DNA from: Plazaster borealis
Taxonomy: Eukaryota > Echinodermata > Asteroidea > Forcipulatida > Labidiasteridae
Direction: 5' to 3'
Length of the DNA stretch: 64,000 nucleotides
NCBI GenBank assembly: GCA_021014325.1
Contig: CM037474.1
Span: forward strand, 23,368,488-23,432,487
This document shows positions 38,801 to 43,345 of this stretch, piece by piece. The notes under the pieces were generated by a model, which did not search any database, was not told the DNA's origin, and saw nothing but the letters and a program-made list of their open reading frames with translations. Positions within the stretch are counted from its first letter, which is position 1. Every line of letters starts with the position of its first letter. A program made the position numbers and the translations under genes.

Positions 38801-38933
38801 TGTAGAAGCATTTCATTTTGAGGAACATTCCTTCAGCTGTACCGACTCCTTGGACAATGTGGTTCAAAAGATGAAGTTGATTGAGGTCCATGATATCTGT
38901 ATTTGTAATAGTTGCCTTACGCACAGAAAGTAG
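2751..38933 (+). CDS. gene 1: secreted cadherin-like/WAP/TSP1/cystine-knot protein, 18 exons
   Basis: Reconstructed from 18 exons (listed separately) totalling 3285 bases: 1094 residues plus TAG. Every junction is GT-AG, and phases agree from first exon to last. An in-frame TGA 15 bases before the ATG supports the start. Visible in order: hydrophobic signal peptide (1-19); a beta domain with TGEFSYEPASDFDG (about 40-121) typical of cadherin-like/VCBS repeats; further weakly similar beta units (about 122-255, 271-390, 514-601, 644-755, 756-833); a Trp/Pro-rich insertion (388-460); an 8-Cys WAP domain (836-875); a TSP1 module (975-1018); and a Cys-rich end resembling a C-terminal cystine knot (1037-1089). 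N-glycosylation sequons occur in exons 3, 4, 5, 8 and 15. No transmembrane segment was noticed after the signal peptide, so it is probably extracellular matrix or body fluid protein. WAP domains often inhibit proteases, but no function is shown here. I know of no named gene with this order. Confidence 0.85.
2976..3056. repeat. 12-bp minisatellite
   Basis: Unit AGCCGTAGCAAT repeated about seven times in intron 1. The Ala-Thr-Ile-rich reading frame on the minus strand is produced by the repeat. Confidence 0.9.
3258..3360. repeat. 42-bp tandem repeat, 2.5 copies
   Basis: CCCATCATACTCCAAC recurs at 3258, 3300 and 3342 (the third with one change), giving a period of 42 in intron 1. Confidence 0.9.
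4000..4330. repeat. degenerate tandem repeat
   Basis: Loose units of about 55-70 bases built from CAACCACTGGTAT and CTCTTTGAATCAAGATG. A reverse-oriented relative lies at about 32280-32450. Confidence 0.55.
4422..4812 (-). repeat. TTAA-type MITE, family C
   Basis: Reverse copy of the element at 45101-45481: it ends in CCTTTAA and contains the complements of GGATTGGTA and of the AATTTGGGC-containing interior. Lies in intron 1 of gene 1. Confidence 0.65.
5170..5545 (+). repeat. TTAA-type MITE, family A
   Basis: Begins TTAAAGGCATCGTACACGTT and ends with the inverted form, terminating in CTTTAA. One of six near-full copies of about 370 bases in the window. Intron 1 of gene 1. Confidence 0.85.
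5906..5957 (+). repeat. terminal fragment of MITE family B
   Basis: Matches the last 50 bases of the element at 17762-18155 (AACGGTTCCAAAA ... TGCCTTTA). It ends 36 bases before the acceptor of exon 2, so the element supplies sequence next to the polypyrimidine tract. Confidence 0.7.
5994..6183 (+). CDS. gene 1 exon 2: start of cadherin/VCBS-like domain
   Basis: Acceptor TCAACTTCAG, donor GTAAGT; enters in phase 1 and leaves in phase 2. Encodes residues 24-87. GLRLLNSRTGEFSYE is the typical 'G-L-L-N-TG-F-Y' strand pair of bacterial-style VCBS/cadherin-like repeats, and it continues in exon 3. Confidence 0.88.
7088..7356 (+). CDS. gene 1 exon 3: end of first beta domain, start of next
   Basis: Acceptor TCGATAG, donor GTAAGA; phases 2 to 1. 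Residues 87-177. PASDFDGITTFYYRVSSD completes the first cadherin-like unit. A second unit follows, with sequon NITS and the Cys-rich run LCNCNQLLEC. Confidence 0.88.
7403..7775 (+). repeat. TTAA-type MITE, family A
   Basis: Second near-full copy of family A, with TTAA at both ends and matching terminal inverted repeats. Starts 47 bases after the donor of exon 3. Confidence 0.85.
7908..8266 (+). repeat. SINE S1 (tRNA Ser/Leu-like)
   Basis: Box A-like TGGCCGAGCGG and box B-like GGTTCGAATCC are spaced as in a long-variable-arm tRNA. An unrelated body follows, ending in an (AAATA)n tail. This is a pol III-derived retroposon, not a working tRNA gene. The body differs from the other S1 copies. Confidence 0.75.
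8330..8905 (+). repeat. 130-bp tandem repeat
   Basis: About four and a half units, each with TTCTTGAGATATGGTC, CTTCCGGTTGACCCGGAAG (a short palindrome) and CTATAACTGAAAA. Units 2 and 3 are almost identical. A diverged single unit reappears at 11460-11530, suggesting that 8.3-11.9 kb may be one large repetitive element. Confidence 0.85.
9286..9960 (+). repeat. ancient direct duplication, about 490 bp apart
   Basis: The segment from GTCTTTGTTATTTCA through AACATTGAACGCTAG and GGGTGATTGCGCAAA at 9291-9480 is repeated with substitutions at 9778-9960. It lies in intron 3 of gene 1. Confidence 0.7.
10121..10187 (+). repeat. 36-bp tandem duplication
   Basis: GTTAAAAAATCAACCTCAAA starts at 10121 and again at 10157. 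Confidence 0.9.
10217..10417. repeat. MITE family G
   Basis: Left end GCCCGGTTCATACTTCCTGC, right end GCAGGAAGTATGAACTGGGC in inverted form; interior rich in GCGAAT. Other copies at 16044-16172 and 19986-20174. Confidence 0.85.
10418..11734. other. intron 3 sequence, nothing assigned
   Basis: AT-rich, with CTATAACTGAAAA-type remnants near 11460-11530 related to the 130-bp array. No exon with consistent phase was found. Confidence 0.5.
11735..11898 (+). repeat. 53-bp tandem repeat with internal hairpin
   Basis: AATAAAAATCTCGACGAAAA occurs at about 11736, 11789 and 11842. Each unit also holds CTGTTCCGAC-TGTA-GGTCGGAACAG, a 10-bp stem hairpin. The middle unit has one stem mismatch. Confidence 0.9.
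12081..12201 (+). CDS. gene 1 exon 4
   Basis: Acceptor TGTATGTCCAG, donor AA|GTAGGT; phases 1 to 2. Residues 177-217. The pattern LPTGWVLADG...LNLTL resembles the 'P.G..L..G...L..L.L' strands of adhesin-type Ig-like repeats. An in-frame TAG directly follows if the donor is not used. Confidence 0.85.
12262..12345 (-). repeat. SINE S2 (tRNA-like head)
   Basis: On the minus strand it reads as a tRNA-like sequence with box A GTTGGTAGAGCG and box B GGTTCAAAT. The same head is at 37850-38060 and 49295-49475. The tRNA-like folding arms are imperfect. Confidence 0.7.
12609..12904 (+). repeat. MITE family B, rearranged copy
   Basis: Starts TTAAAGGGATTGTATACGTT and shares CTGAGAAATGTTACTGTCAG and TACAGCAGCTTTGG-type interior with 17762-18155, in partly inverted order. 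Confidence 0.65.
13038..13353 (+). CDS. gene 1 exon 5: beta repeat
   Basis: The acceptor CTGCACAG restores frame with exon 4; an upstream AG at 13021 would not. Donor AAG|GTATTA; phases 2 to 0. Residues 217-322. Contains sequon NITT and the run GLRVRESDDTKGMYRAKVSV followed by DHGGMLSV, which has a second version at about residues 664-688. Confidence 0.88.
13492..13735 (-). repeat. SINE S3
   Basis: Reverse copy of the element at 17400-17690: complements of the tRNA-like head with GGTTCGAATCC and of the GAGAATTATTC body. Preceded by a (TTTCA)n run at 13446-13487. Confidence 0.75.
13736..14107. other. intron 5, nothing assigned
   Basis: No repeat or exon recognised here; ordinary AT-rich intron sequence. 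Confidence 0.4.
14108..14300. repeat. MITE family D
   Basis: Terminal inverted repeats of the GGCCCAATTTCATAGAGCTG kind, with AGCTTAAGCA-type interior. About eight copies occur in the window. Confidence 0.8.
14359..14503 (+). CDS. gene 1 exon 6
   Basis: Acceptor TTGATAG, donor G|GTGAGT; phases 0 to 1. Residues 323-371. Acidic and aromatic (NFYEHYEAPDDF), ending KKFLMFVG, a strand of the beta repeat that continues into exon 7. Confidence 0.87.
14650..14790. repeat. imperfect inverted repeat
   Basis: CCTTGATCAAGGCTATCTTG at the left pairs with the CAGGATGACAGCCTTGATCC region at the right; two 'CACG-ACGGAGTCCG' motifs lie between. Confidence 0.55.
15185..15279. repeat. foldback hairpin element
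   Basis: Arms AAATTAGTTAGTGGTCTGAT and its complement, with CCCTAGGAGAG/CTAGGG inner stem. A 95-base near-palindrome. Confidence 0.85.
15988..16015 (+). other. 28-bp exact copy of exon 6 end and its splice donor
   Basis: Bases 14484-14511 (end of exon 6 plus GTGAGTGT) recur exactly at 15988-16015, inside intron 6. See findings. Confidence 0.9.
16044..16172. repeat. MITE family G, diverged
   Basis: CATACTTCACGCGAATTGCG at the left and TGAAGTATGAACCGGGCTTA at the right match the ends of the copy at 10217-10417. Confidence 0.75.
16232..16403 (+). CDS. gene 1 exon 7: start of Trp/Pro-rich stretch
   Basis: Acceptor TTTTCTGTTAG, donor TG|GTTAGT; phases 1 to 2. Residues 371-428. SLESINDVLTSMVFVP closes a beta repeat. 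The protein then turns Trp/Pro-rich (PWCPQWPTPPNW and onward). Confidence 0.88.
16707..17010 (+). repeat. SINE S1
   Basis: Head with CACCGGACTCAAGC and GATCAGCAGAGTTTGGGTTT, then the shared body containing TAATGCATGTAAAAGAACCC. Confidence 0.8.
17124..17381 (+). CDS. gene 1 exon 8: Trp/Pro-rich stretch
   Basis: Acceptor CCAAATCCAG, donor GA|GTAATG; phases 2 to 2. Residues 428-514. Opens with a run of Trp, Tyr and Pro (KTWTWWPRVLPPWWVNQSC). A downstream in-frame TAA immediately follows the donor. Sequon NQSC. Confidence 0.87.
17400..17690 (+). repeat. SINE S3
   Basis: tRNA-like head ending CCCCGGTTCGAATCCGG, then a body with TTCTCAGAGAATAATTCTCT and a 3' A/T-rich tail. Begins only 19 bases after exon 8. 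Confidence 0.75.
17762..18155 (+). repeat. TTAA-type MITE, family B (best copy)
   Basis: Starts TTAAAGGGAAGGTATACGTT and ends with an inverted GTATACTTACCCTTTAA. Interior has an imperfect palindrome around CTGAGAAACGTTAGTGTCAG. Confidence 0.85.
18321..18438 (+). CDS. gene 1 exon 9
   Basis: Acceptor TTTCTTTGCAG, donor GAG|GTAAGA; phases 2 to 0. Residues 514-553. Content FADNARSFFIQNLYIRSKEE then LRIDLEVVEKE: alternating hydrophobic strands compatible with a degenerate beta repeat. Confidence 0.87.
18534..18677 (+). CDS. gene 1 exon 10
   Basis: Acceptor after a C-rich tract (CTCCCCCCCCCAG), donor GAG|GTAAGG; phases 0 to 0, 48 residues (554-601). Intron 9 is only 95 bases. Three cysteines, no recognised domain alone. 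Confidence 0.86.
18985..19065 (+). repeat. SINE S1 fragment
   Basis: Head only: TTGGCCGAGCGGTTAACAGC through GGGTTCGAGTCCCG. Confidence 0.75.
19189..19620 (+). repeat. SINE S1 (longest copy)
   Basis: Head TGGCCGAGCGG...GGGTTCGAATCCC, central body, 3' part with TGGATACGTGCGCTATATAA and an ATT-rich tail. Confidence 0.85.
19986..20174. repeat. MITE family G
   Basis: Ends AAAGCCCTGTTCATACTTCT and AGTATGAACTGGGCTTTA. The element stops about 42 bases upstream of exon 11, so it sits in the branch-point region of intron 10. Confidence 0.85.
20216..20420 (+). CDS. gene 1 exon 11
   Basis: Acceptor TTTGTGGCAG, donor G|GTAAGA; phases 0 to 1. Residues 602-670. Opens another beta repeat from about residue 644, with VRQGEANIPLGITYSSLRV. 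Confidence 0.87.
20421..21440. other. intron 11, nothing assigned
   Basis: AT-rich with a poly-C run near 20515 and several homopolymers. No recognised element. Confidence 0.4.
21441..21698 (+). CDS. gene 1 exon 12: beta repeat
   Basis: Acceptor TCCTGTCCAG, donor G|GTTAGT; phases 1 to 1, 86 residues (670-756). YAEHGLVSVTAQDGLRVYMD and LLSATFTPFKNFKGQTSVKV follow the G-(L/V)-S-(L/V) ... 'L..L.Y.P..NF.G' scheme of large adhesin-type beta repeats. The symmetric exon makes clean skipping possible. Confidence 0.88.
21720..22280. repeat. MITE family H with 139-bp internal duplication
   Basis: Ends AAAGAGGGGCTCCAAGGTCA and TTTGACATTGAAGCCCCTTT are inverted. Within it, the unit starting ACCCTTCAAGTGCAATTTTT at 21855 is repeated at 21994. 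A relative is at 51535-51997. Confidence 0.8.
22357..22730 (+). repeat. TTAA-type MITE, family A
   Basis: Near-full copy with TTAAAGGCACTGAACACGTT at the left and ACGATACCTTTAA at the right. Confidence 0.85.
22731..23085. repeat. MITE-like element related to families A/C
   Basis: Abuts the preceding element and contains the complement of family A's GTATCCCAACATAT segment near 23015-23035. Ends in GCATTTAA. Confidence 0.55.
23240..23635 (+). repeat. MITE family B, diverged
   Basis: Shares AAGTACAGCAGCTTTGGATA, GGTTATGGAAAAAG and CGTGGACATAAC with other B copies. Confidence 0.7.
23713..23946 (+). CDS. gene 1 exon 13
   Basis: Acceptor TTGTACTAAG, donor T|GTAAGT; phases 1 to 1, 78 residues (756-834). 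Hydrophobic strands LPLDMLRIET and VVTISLRSSKGQLLLEE start a further repeat unit. The last 16 exon bases plus the donor are the first unit of the 39-bp minisatellite. Confidence 0.86.
23931..24925 (+). repeat. 39-bp minisatellite built on a splice donor, about 25 units
   Basis: Each unit contains GAGATCTGTAAGTAGGACTG. Because 39 is a multiple of three the array gives an open frame of 276 codons with a 13-residue period, which is not a gene. The first unit straddles the real exon 13 donor. Confidence 0.95.
25077..25217 (+). CDS. gene 1 exon 14: WAP domain
   Basis: Acceptor TTCTTCATAG, donor G|GTGAGT; phases 1 to 1. The whole domain is one symmetric exon. Cysteines at residues 836, 850, 854, 860, 866, 867, 871 and 875, including the CC pair and C-x3-C-x3-C end of the four-disulfide core. 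The pattern is seen; protease inhibition would be by analogy only. Confidence 0.9.
25400..25570 (-). pseudogene. LINE reverse transcriptase C-terminal fragment
   Basis: The minus strand encodes APELWNNPPQYLR and LSTFKSSLKTHLF, the conserved tail of CR1/Jockey-like ORF2 proteins. Isolated fragment in intron 14. Confidence 0.75.
25757..25905. repeat. palindromic MITE
   Basis: Left arm TTATCACACAAGCGCGAGTG...AAAAATATAGCGC; the right arm is its imperfect complement ending GTGTGATAA. Arms about 50 bases around a short GAGGCCGAAGGCC-type centre. Confidence 0.85.
25987..26164. repeat. 89-bp tandem duplication at LINE 3' end
   Basis: CACTCCTTGTTGCTATGGAT starts at 25987 and 26076. The unit carries AATTCAATTCAACTCAAC, the complement of a TTGAA-type CR1/L2 3' tail. 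Confidence 0.85.
26076..29440 (-). mobile_element. decayed CR1/Jockey-type LINE (ORF2)
   Basis: Antisense in intron 14 of gene 1. In minus-strand order: endonuclease pieces (FSIFYMNSRSL; YIMGDFNLNLL; SDHLPLFQI), reverse transcriptase ([61 protein letters not shown]) and the C-terminal region (DKLSWTDHI). The frame breaks at least three times, around 29.1, 27.4-27.5 and 27.05 kb, so no working protein. No ORF1 seen, so probably 5'-truncated. The 3' end has a TTGAA-like tail. Confidence 0.9.
29441..30145. other. intron 14, nothing assigned
   Basis: AT-rich sequence between the LINE and a SINE; could include LINE 5' remnants. Confidence 0.4.
30146..30304 (-). repeat. SINE S1, reverse
   Basis: Complement of the S1 head and early body; ends near ACCACTCGGCCATG at 30304, 48 bases before exon 15. 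Confidence 0.8.
30352..30536 (+). CDS. gene 1 exon 15
   Basis: Acceptor TGTTTCCTCAG, donor GAG|GTGAGA; phases 1 to 0. Residues 881-942. Contains sequon NASQ and a polar Thr/Glu-rich stretch. No domain recognised; probably a linker after the WAP domain. Confidence 0.85.
30770..31010 (-). repeat. SINE S3, reverse
   Basis: Complement of the S3 head (GGGGTTTGAACCAGGGTCC) and body, preceded by ATA-rich and CGCTTAA-type sequence at 30655-30720. Confidence 0.75.
31011..31779. other. intron 15, nothing assigned
   Basis: No exon or recognised repeat family. Moderately GC-balanced compared with neighbours. Confidence 0.4.
31780..31925 (+). repeat. 21-bp minisatellite before exon 16
   Basis: About seven units of GTTATCGTTATTTGTGGAATT. 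T-rich on the transcribed strand and ends 27 bases before the exon 16 acceptor. Confidence 0.95.
31953..32025 (+). CDS. gene 1 exon 16
   Basis: Smallest internal exon. Acceptor AATCCAGAG keeps frame; the AG two bases earlier would shift it. Donor G|GTATGT; phases 0 to 1. Residues 943-967, GDSLVLTLPVDIHCSPHIEE. Confidence 0.78.
32049..32268. repeat. MITE family D
   Basis: GAGTTTCATAAAGCTGCTTT at the left, AGCTCTATGAAACTGAGCCC inverted at the right; a small internal duplication of GCAGGAAATTGTTAAGCA. Starts 23 bases after exon 16. Confidence 0.8.
32722..33950 (+). repeat. 5' LTR
   Basis: 1229 bases, TGTCAC...GTGCTGACA. It carries about 90 bases near 33590-33680 that the 3' copy lacks. Antisense open frames inside it are shared with the 3' LTR and are not genes. 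Confidence 0.92.
34149..34920 (+). pseudogene. gag remnant with zinc knuckle
   Basis: The ATG at 34149 opens a frame that stops after some 28 codons, and the gag-like sequence continues in another frame (ILSALLRGKALDVYARV; FRQRFRSAKPESGETPTQF). A CCHC knuckle CLCHKTGHIARNC is at 34868-34906. Stops and frame changes make it non-functional. Confidence 0.85.
35059..35614 (+). pseudogene. retroelement protease region
   Basis: VTVLGDSGCSGVVIRKELV contains the D-S-G active-site motif of retropepsins (as DSGCSG). The frame shifts near 35280-35300, and the rest ends at 35614, where the polymerase part should begin. Confidence 0.8.
35604..36350 (+). pseudogene. partial reverse transcriptase and RNase H
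   Basis: Starts downstream of where the catalytic aspartate pair would lie: VEFLGHLVGKGQLAP and LRLFLGLVGYYRKFI are thumb-side RT motifs. RNase H follows with LRTDASATGIGAVLLQ and the 'INYSVIERECLAVVW' segment. A frame break near 36255 precedes the tail ENVGADYLSRS. No integrase follows. Confidence 0.9.
36424..37543 (+). repeat. 3' LTR
   Basis: 1120 bases, TGTCCA...GTGCTGACA. It has an extra ATGCAAAGTAGA unit relative to the 5' copy and otherwise aligns closely with it. Confidence 0.92.
37850..38060 (-). repeat. SINE S2 split by a palindromic element
   Basis: The S2 head runs from CTAGAGCGGGACTTGAACCT to GCGCTCTACCA, is interrupted at about 37906-38006, and resumes at AGCTGAGCTATCTTGCCC. 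The insert contains CTTAGGACTAGTCCTAGTTA and AGACTAGTCTTATCT and has GGTCGATTGCACAAA-type ends. It ends about 38 bases before exon 17. Confidence 0.8.
38098..38253 (+). CDS. gene 1 exon 17: thrombospondin type 1 module
   Basis: A CAGCAG tandem acceptor allows starts at 38098 or 38101, both in frame (one Ala more or less). Donor G|GTGAGT; phases 1 to 1, so the module is one symmetric exon. Residues 967-1019: W979-x2-W982-x2-C985, CGRGSQLRRGRC, then RPCMIC, the TSP1 pattern with Cys at 975, 985, 993, 1004, 1015, 1018. Confidence 0.88.
38704..38933 (+). CDS. gene 1 exon 18: C-terminal cystine-knot-like end
   Basis: Acceptor TATTACATAG; ends at TAG 38931-38933. Residues 1019-1094. Cys at 1037, 1046, 1050, 1064, 1084, 1086, 1089: C-x8-C-x3-C ... 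C ... C-x-C-x2-C, resembling C-terminal cystine-knot domains. TSP1 followed by such a domain is the C-terminal order of CCN matricellular proteins. The knot call is an inference from spacing. Confidence 0.85.
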
Positions 38934-39138
38934 TAACATACTCTTCGTATCATTGGGACAGCACTTGCCAAACATTGGGACGTATTAAAGTGAGCTCATT
39001 TTTTTCCTTCACACATTTAAGCAAGCGGCCAATATTGGCAATAGACCTTGCAAGTCTTGCGCGTATTCAAACTTTTTGGGGACTACTTTGGTCCCACAAA
39101 CATTGCGTTAATGCGTGAAGGAAACAAACACGGGCTCT

Positions 39139-39515
39139 TTAAAAGCACTGTACACGTTTGGTAATTACTCAAAATATATATTAGCATAAAAATTACTTGG
39201 TAACGAGCAACAGAGAGCTGTTGATAGTTTAAAACATTGTGAGAAACGACTCCCTCTGAAGTAAAGTAGTTTTTGAGAAAGAGGTAATTTCTCAATAAAA
39301 TAATAAAAGACTTCTTGCAAGAAGCCTTTTATTCCTATCCGAAAGCACACAAATTTGTACAACAAGGGTGTTTTTTCTTTTATCATTTTCTTGCAACCTC
39401 AATGACCAATTGAGCCTAAATTTTCACAGGCTTGTTATTGTATGCATATATGCTGGGATACACCAAGTGAGAATACTGGTCTTTGACAATTACCAAACGT
39501 GTTCAGTGCCTTTAA
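39139..39515 (-). repeat. TTAA-type MITE, family A, reverse
   Basis: Reverse copy with matching ends. It starts about 200 bases after the gene 1 stop, so it may lie in the 3' untranslated region; AATAAAATAATAAA occurs inside at about 39294. Confidence 0.8.
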
Positions 39516-39568
39516 CGGGTCCCGATGTTCGAACACACAGGAGACTTGCACAGCCTATTGTCAAAGAT

Positions 39569-39735
39569 CAGGGCCGAATTTCATAGAGCTGCTTAAGCAC
39601 ACAAGTAGCTAAGCACAATAAAAATATGCTTACCAGAATAAGATTACGAGCCATAATAGCATTCCACATGTACCGATTGTGACTGGTATCCTGCTTACTT
39701 TTGCCTAGCAGAAAATTTTTAAGCAATATTTGTTG
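39569..39735. repeat. MITE family D, right end lost
   Basis: Begins AGGGCCGAATTTCATAGAGC and carries the AAGTAGCTAAGCACAATAAA interior, but ends before the inverted terminus. Confidence 0.75.
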
Positions 39736-41049
39736 CTCATATCTAATGACAAAATCTGAACAACAAAAATACTCATTACATGTTTGTAAAATCAGTTTTA
39801 GTTTTTATAATAAATACACAAATAATGTGTTAGCAAAATTAAAACTCTGGGACAAGGATGCTTGTTTGATCTTAACTTTTCAGAAACCACTTACGTGGAT
39901 TCGCGATGGTCACACGGGCGTAAAATTAACGCTTGAAGCAGTTTATAGAGGATGCTGACGCCTCAACAACCATAGACTGAAATGAAAAGGCTTCGCGTTG
40001 CAATTACAGCATCTGGCGATTATCATTGCGCATCCAAAATAAGCGTTTACATAAGTTTTGTGATCGGAGGTGAGCACAAGATTCTTAATTTTTTGCAGCA
40101 ACTGGAAGCTGAGGTCAAGTTTAATTCTCGGGTTTTCTTTGTTATATTGTTGAATTGATTTTACTTTCGTATTTTTTATCATAACATTCCCAACAACATA
40201 TATATTTTTCATGGTCATAAAATAATTGACAAACAAGATCTTGCCCACGTAAATTTCCATATGGTTTGGACCACAAGGTCCCGGAAGTTCAAATATGCGC
40301 AAGACTTGCAGTCTATTGCGATAGGTCACTTCATGAAAACACTATGCTTCAATATGTCTGACAGATAGGTTACTTCGTGAAAACCCAAAAGTTGTACATG
40401 CGAGTTTGGAACCATGCCATAATATGTCAAAGTGGCCTATAAAAATGGCAAATCTGGTGAAATGTCATTCATACTAATTAGTGTAATTACAAAACTGTTA
40501 CGTATTAGGTACTGAAGCGTGGTGAAAATGTTAACAGTAATGAGTATTTTCATAATTAAATTTGTATAAAAACCGCAATGCAATATTTTGTAATTTTTGA
40601 CAGATAGATCACTTCATGGGTCCAGCGATGACTATGTCATCTGACGATTGTATTCTGAAATAATTTTATATATCAGTTTAAAATCTATCCAATAATTTAT
40701 TTTCCTTACAAACGATGACCTCCTGATCAAGCTAGCATAACTTGAATTTTTGTTTTGCAATATGCTACTATTTTCTTGTATGATTAATGCTTATTTTGTT
40801 TGTAAAAATGACGTGCATAAGTCTTTTATATTGACCAGCCAATGACATAGCTTATGTTTGCAAACACAAATATCTTCAAAAGCAGACACAGTTAATAGCA
40901 TGCAGTCTGCACTAATTCTAAAAGTAGAAGCTAGAAGTACCCGAATCTCAGACAAACGTGTCTAAATTCAATTTGCCCGCATACATGTCCAAGTTTGATG
41001 TTTACTCACAAATATACTATACTATTAGTGCAGTTTGGTGTGGCGATGA
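39736..41049. other. intergenic, nothing assigned
   Basis: AT-rich DNA between the two genes. Two similar short motifs 'gatagGTCACTTCATGAAAAC' near 40320 and 40370 suggest a decayed repeat. No exon is supported. Confidence 0.45.
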
Positions 41050-41340
41050 TCAGTCCCCAATTTCATAGAGCTGCTTAACGGCCGATTTTTGTGCTTACTG
41101 CACAAGTTTTCAATTCATAGCGCTGCTAACTGTAAGCACACAAAAAAGCCATGCTAACCTTCCGGTGCTTACTGTATAAAAATGAATGACCTAACAATGC
41201 AAATTCATGGTGAAGGTGCAAGCTGGCCGCCTAATTTTCTTGCTAACCTGTGAAAAATGCTTACACTTAAGCAAAGTATTCTGCTATAGTTAGCACGAAA
41301 ATTTGCTTATCGTTAAGCAGCGCTATGAAATTGGGCCGTG
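41050..41340. repeat. MITE family D, double-palindrome variant
   Basis: Ends CCCCAATTTCATAGAGCTGC and GCGCTATGAAATTGGGCC. A second inner copy of AATTCATAGCGCTGCTAA at 41112 makes it longer than the others. Confidence 0.75.
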
Positions 41341-42508
41341 GTGATTGTCATCAGTGCTATTGACCATATTTGTTATGAGGGTGCTTTCATCAGGGAATAT
41401 CTTGCATCACAATTACAGTTTCATCTAATTTTAATTGCCTGTATGTAGTTTTCTTGCTTCAATGACGAAATATATGAACATAATAATAACAAAAATGAAA
41501 AAAACCCACGTTTGTTTACTTGTTTTTCATCACTTGAAATTGGGTCCACATACGCCCTCACGCGGTCAAAAATACAGCGTATGGAGGAGCACAGTTCTGT
41601 TTTGATATGGTGTCAACCTCAAATTGGGATCAAATCTTCTGGCGACATTGGTTTGATTCAATTAGTTAACCCTCCTACTCTTGGTAACATTTTCCAGCAA
41701 CTTGACTCTAATGGGACCAGTTACCTGCGCGGGTTGTGTATGGTGGAACAACTGCAAAGAGCTAAACTGCATGTAGGTGCCTTCACTGCACGATACAATA
41801 CTGAAGGCTTTAAAATCTACCATTCAAAATCACAGTGGATATTATGGAGTGGTCAGACAGTAGGGGGGTTGATTAAGTACTGTGTGGATGCCTTCACCAC
41901 TAGCCCTGGTAGGACGTCAGTCAGTGCCACTGCACTGACGTCCTGGGTATAAAGCTTCTTTACAATGCGAACACAAATTTGACCACAACATTTTCCTATT
42001 TTTACCTTATTTGAGAAGCTGGAATTCCGCTCATTTATTCTTGGTGACATTTACTACACTTTGGATGAGTTCACAACTAACAAATATATCCCTTGGTGAG
42101 ATTATTTCCAAAAATATGTCGGAGTTCTGCACTAATTTTAACCATCATGTACATGTGTACCGCTCGACCGTGTAAAATCATATGCGCATGTGTGAAATGC
42201 ATAGCAACCCAATGCGTATACAAAACTCGCACATGCACGTTAGCCTTTACAAGCTCTTGGTTTATGACGTGCAGTGATGGAGCCGTAAATGTCAATTTGT
42301 TTTCACAAATAATAACATCAAAGGAGAAAATTCAACAATTTTCAAACAGGCCTCCATGGAGTTCCGGCTACAAGGAACATGTGGGTAAAAGTTCAGCTTT
42401 CTCAATAAGGTAAAAATATGAAAAATTTGAAGTGTAAATTTTGTCGCAATGGTACGGGACCTTTATACCCTGGACTCCGTCGCGTTGATGCAACGGAGGA
42501 GTCCAACC
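41341..42508. other. intergenic, nothing assigned
   Basis: A 146-codon open frame at 41512-41952 ends in a segment (GGTCAGACAGTAGGGGGGTT) that also appears, inverted, near 25640-25670. I read it as repeat sequence, not a gene. Confidence 0.45.
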
Positions 42509-42662
42509 TGGGGCCGATTTCACAAAGATCTAAGATTGATCGTAACTGCAAATCAATCGTAGTTGTCTAGTAAAGTGTGATGTCACAATACAAATCACTA
42601 TGGCGATACTGAAAATTTGTCTTGCGATGAATTTTTTATCGCTTTGTGAAATCGGCTCCTGG
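42509..42662. repeat. MITE family E
   Basis: GGGGCCGATTTCACAAAGAT at the left, TCGCTTTGTGAAATCGGCTC inverted at the right; interior AAGTGTGATGTCACAATAC. Relatives at 56920-57615 and 61939-62333. Confidence 0.8.
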
Positions 42663-43108
42663 GCTACCTTCACCACATGATATCATTCGCAGGCAGGAAT
42701 AGTTGATCTATTATTCAACAACTGACTATTAGTGTTCATATCCACAAATTGTTCACAAATTTGATGCGTTGTATTAATTTCAAAGTGCCTGTTCATCTCT
42801 GTATACATTCTGTAAATCTTTTAATGGAGGTTAAACTATAATAAAATGTTTGAAAAATCATATGAAAGTGGGGCATTTTTGTCATGCCTTCATTCCACAT
42901 TTTAAAAAGTACACAAACAGGACCATCCCTTAAACAGACCCTAGTTGATATCACATTATAACATAGCACCACGGTAAACAAGCAAAAGTTATTGTACTAG
43001 GATGCAAATCCCTGCATCCTTATTTAAGACATGACCTGAATCTCTAGGGTGGATTTCTCTTGCAGTATTTACACAGAATCTATCTAGGCCTATCAGTATC
43101 ACTGAGAT
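42663..43108. other. intergenic, nothing assigned
   Basis: No recognised feature. Confidence 0.4.
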
Positions 43109-43201
43109 TGGGTGCGTTTGATAAGCTTACACGTGTAAGTAAAGCTTACACGAGCGTTCGATTAGCCATCACATGATACTCGTGTCTGCCACAACAGCCC
43201 T

Positions 43202-43273
43202 ACTCCTAGAACTATGAGGTTCGTTTCGCTATCGTCTCCATAGCGAAACGAACCTCATAGTTCTAGGAGTACA
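43202..43273. repeat. perfect long hairpin
   Basis: TACTCCTAGAACTATGAGGT starts the left arm, which pairs through TTCGTTTCGCTAT with its exact complement. The stem is about 32 bases and the loop a few bases. Inside the element at 43109-43712. Confidence 0.95.
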
Positions 43274-43345
43274 ACAGCCCCAGCTCGCGAGCGGGTCTGT
43301 GGCGGATGCCCGGGTGTAATGACGTAGTTTCCGGCTGCAGGCAAG

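Noticed and set aside
41512..41952. 146-codon open frame in the intergenic region
   Set aside because: No domain and no splice support; its end matches repeat sequence near 25650.
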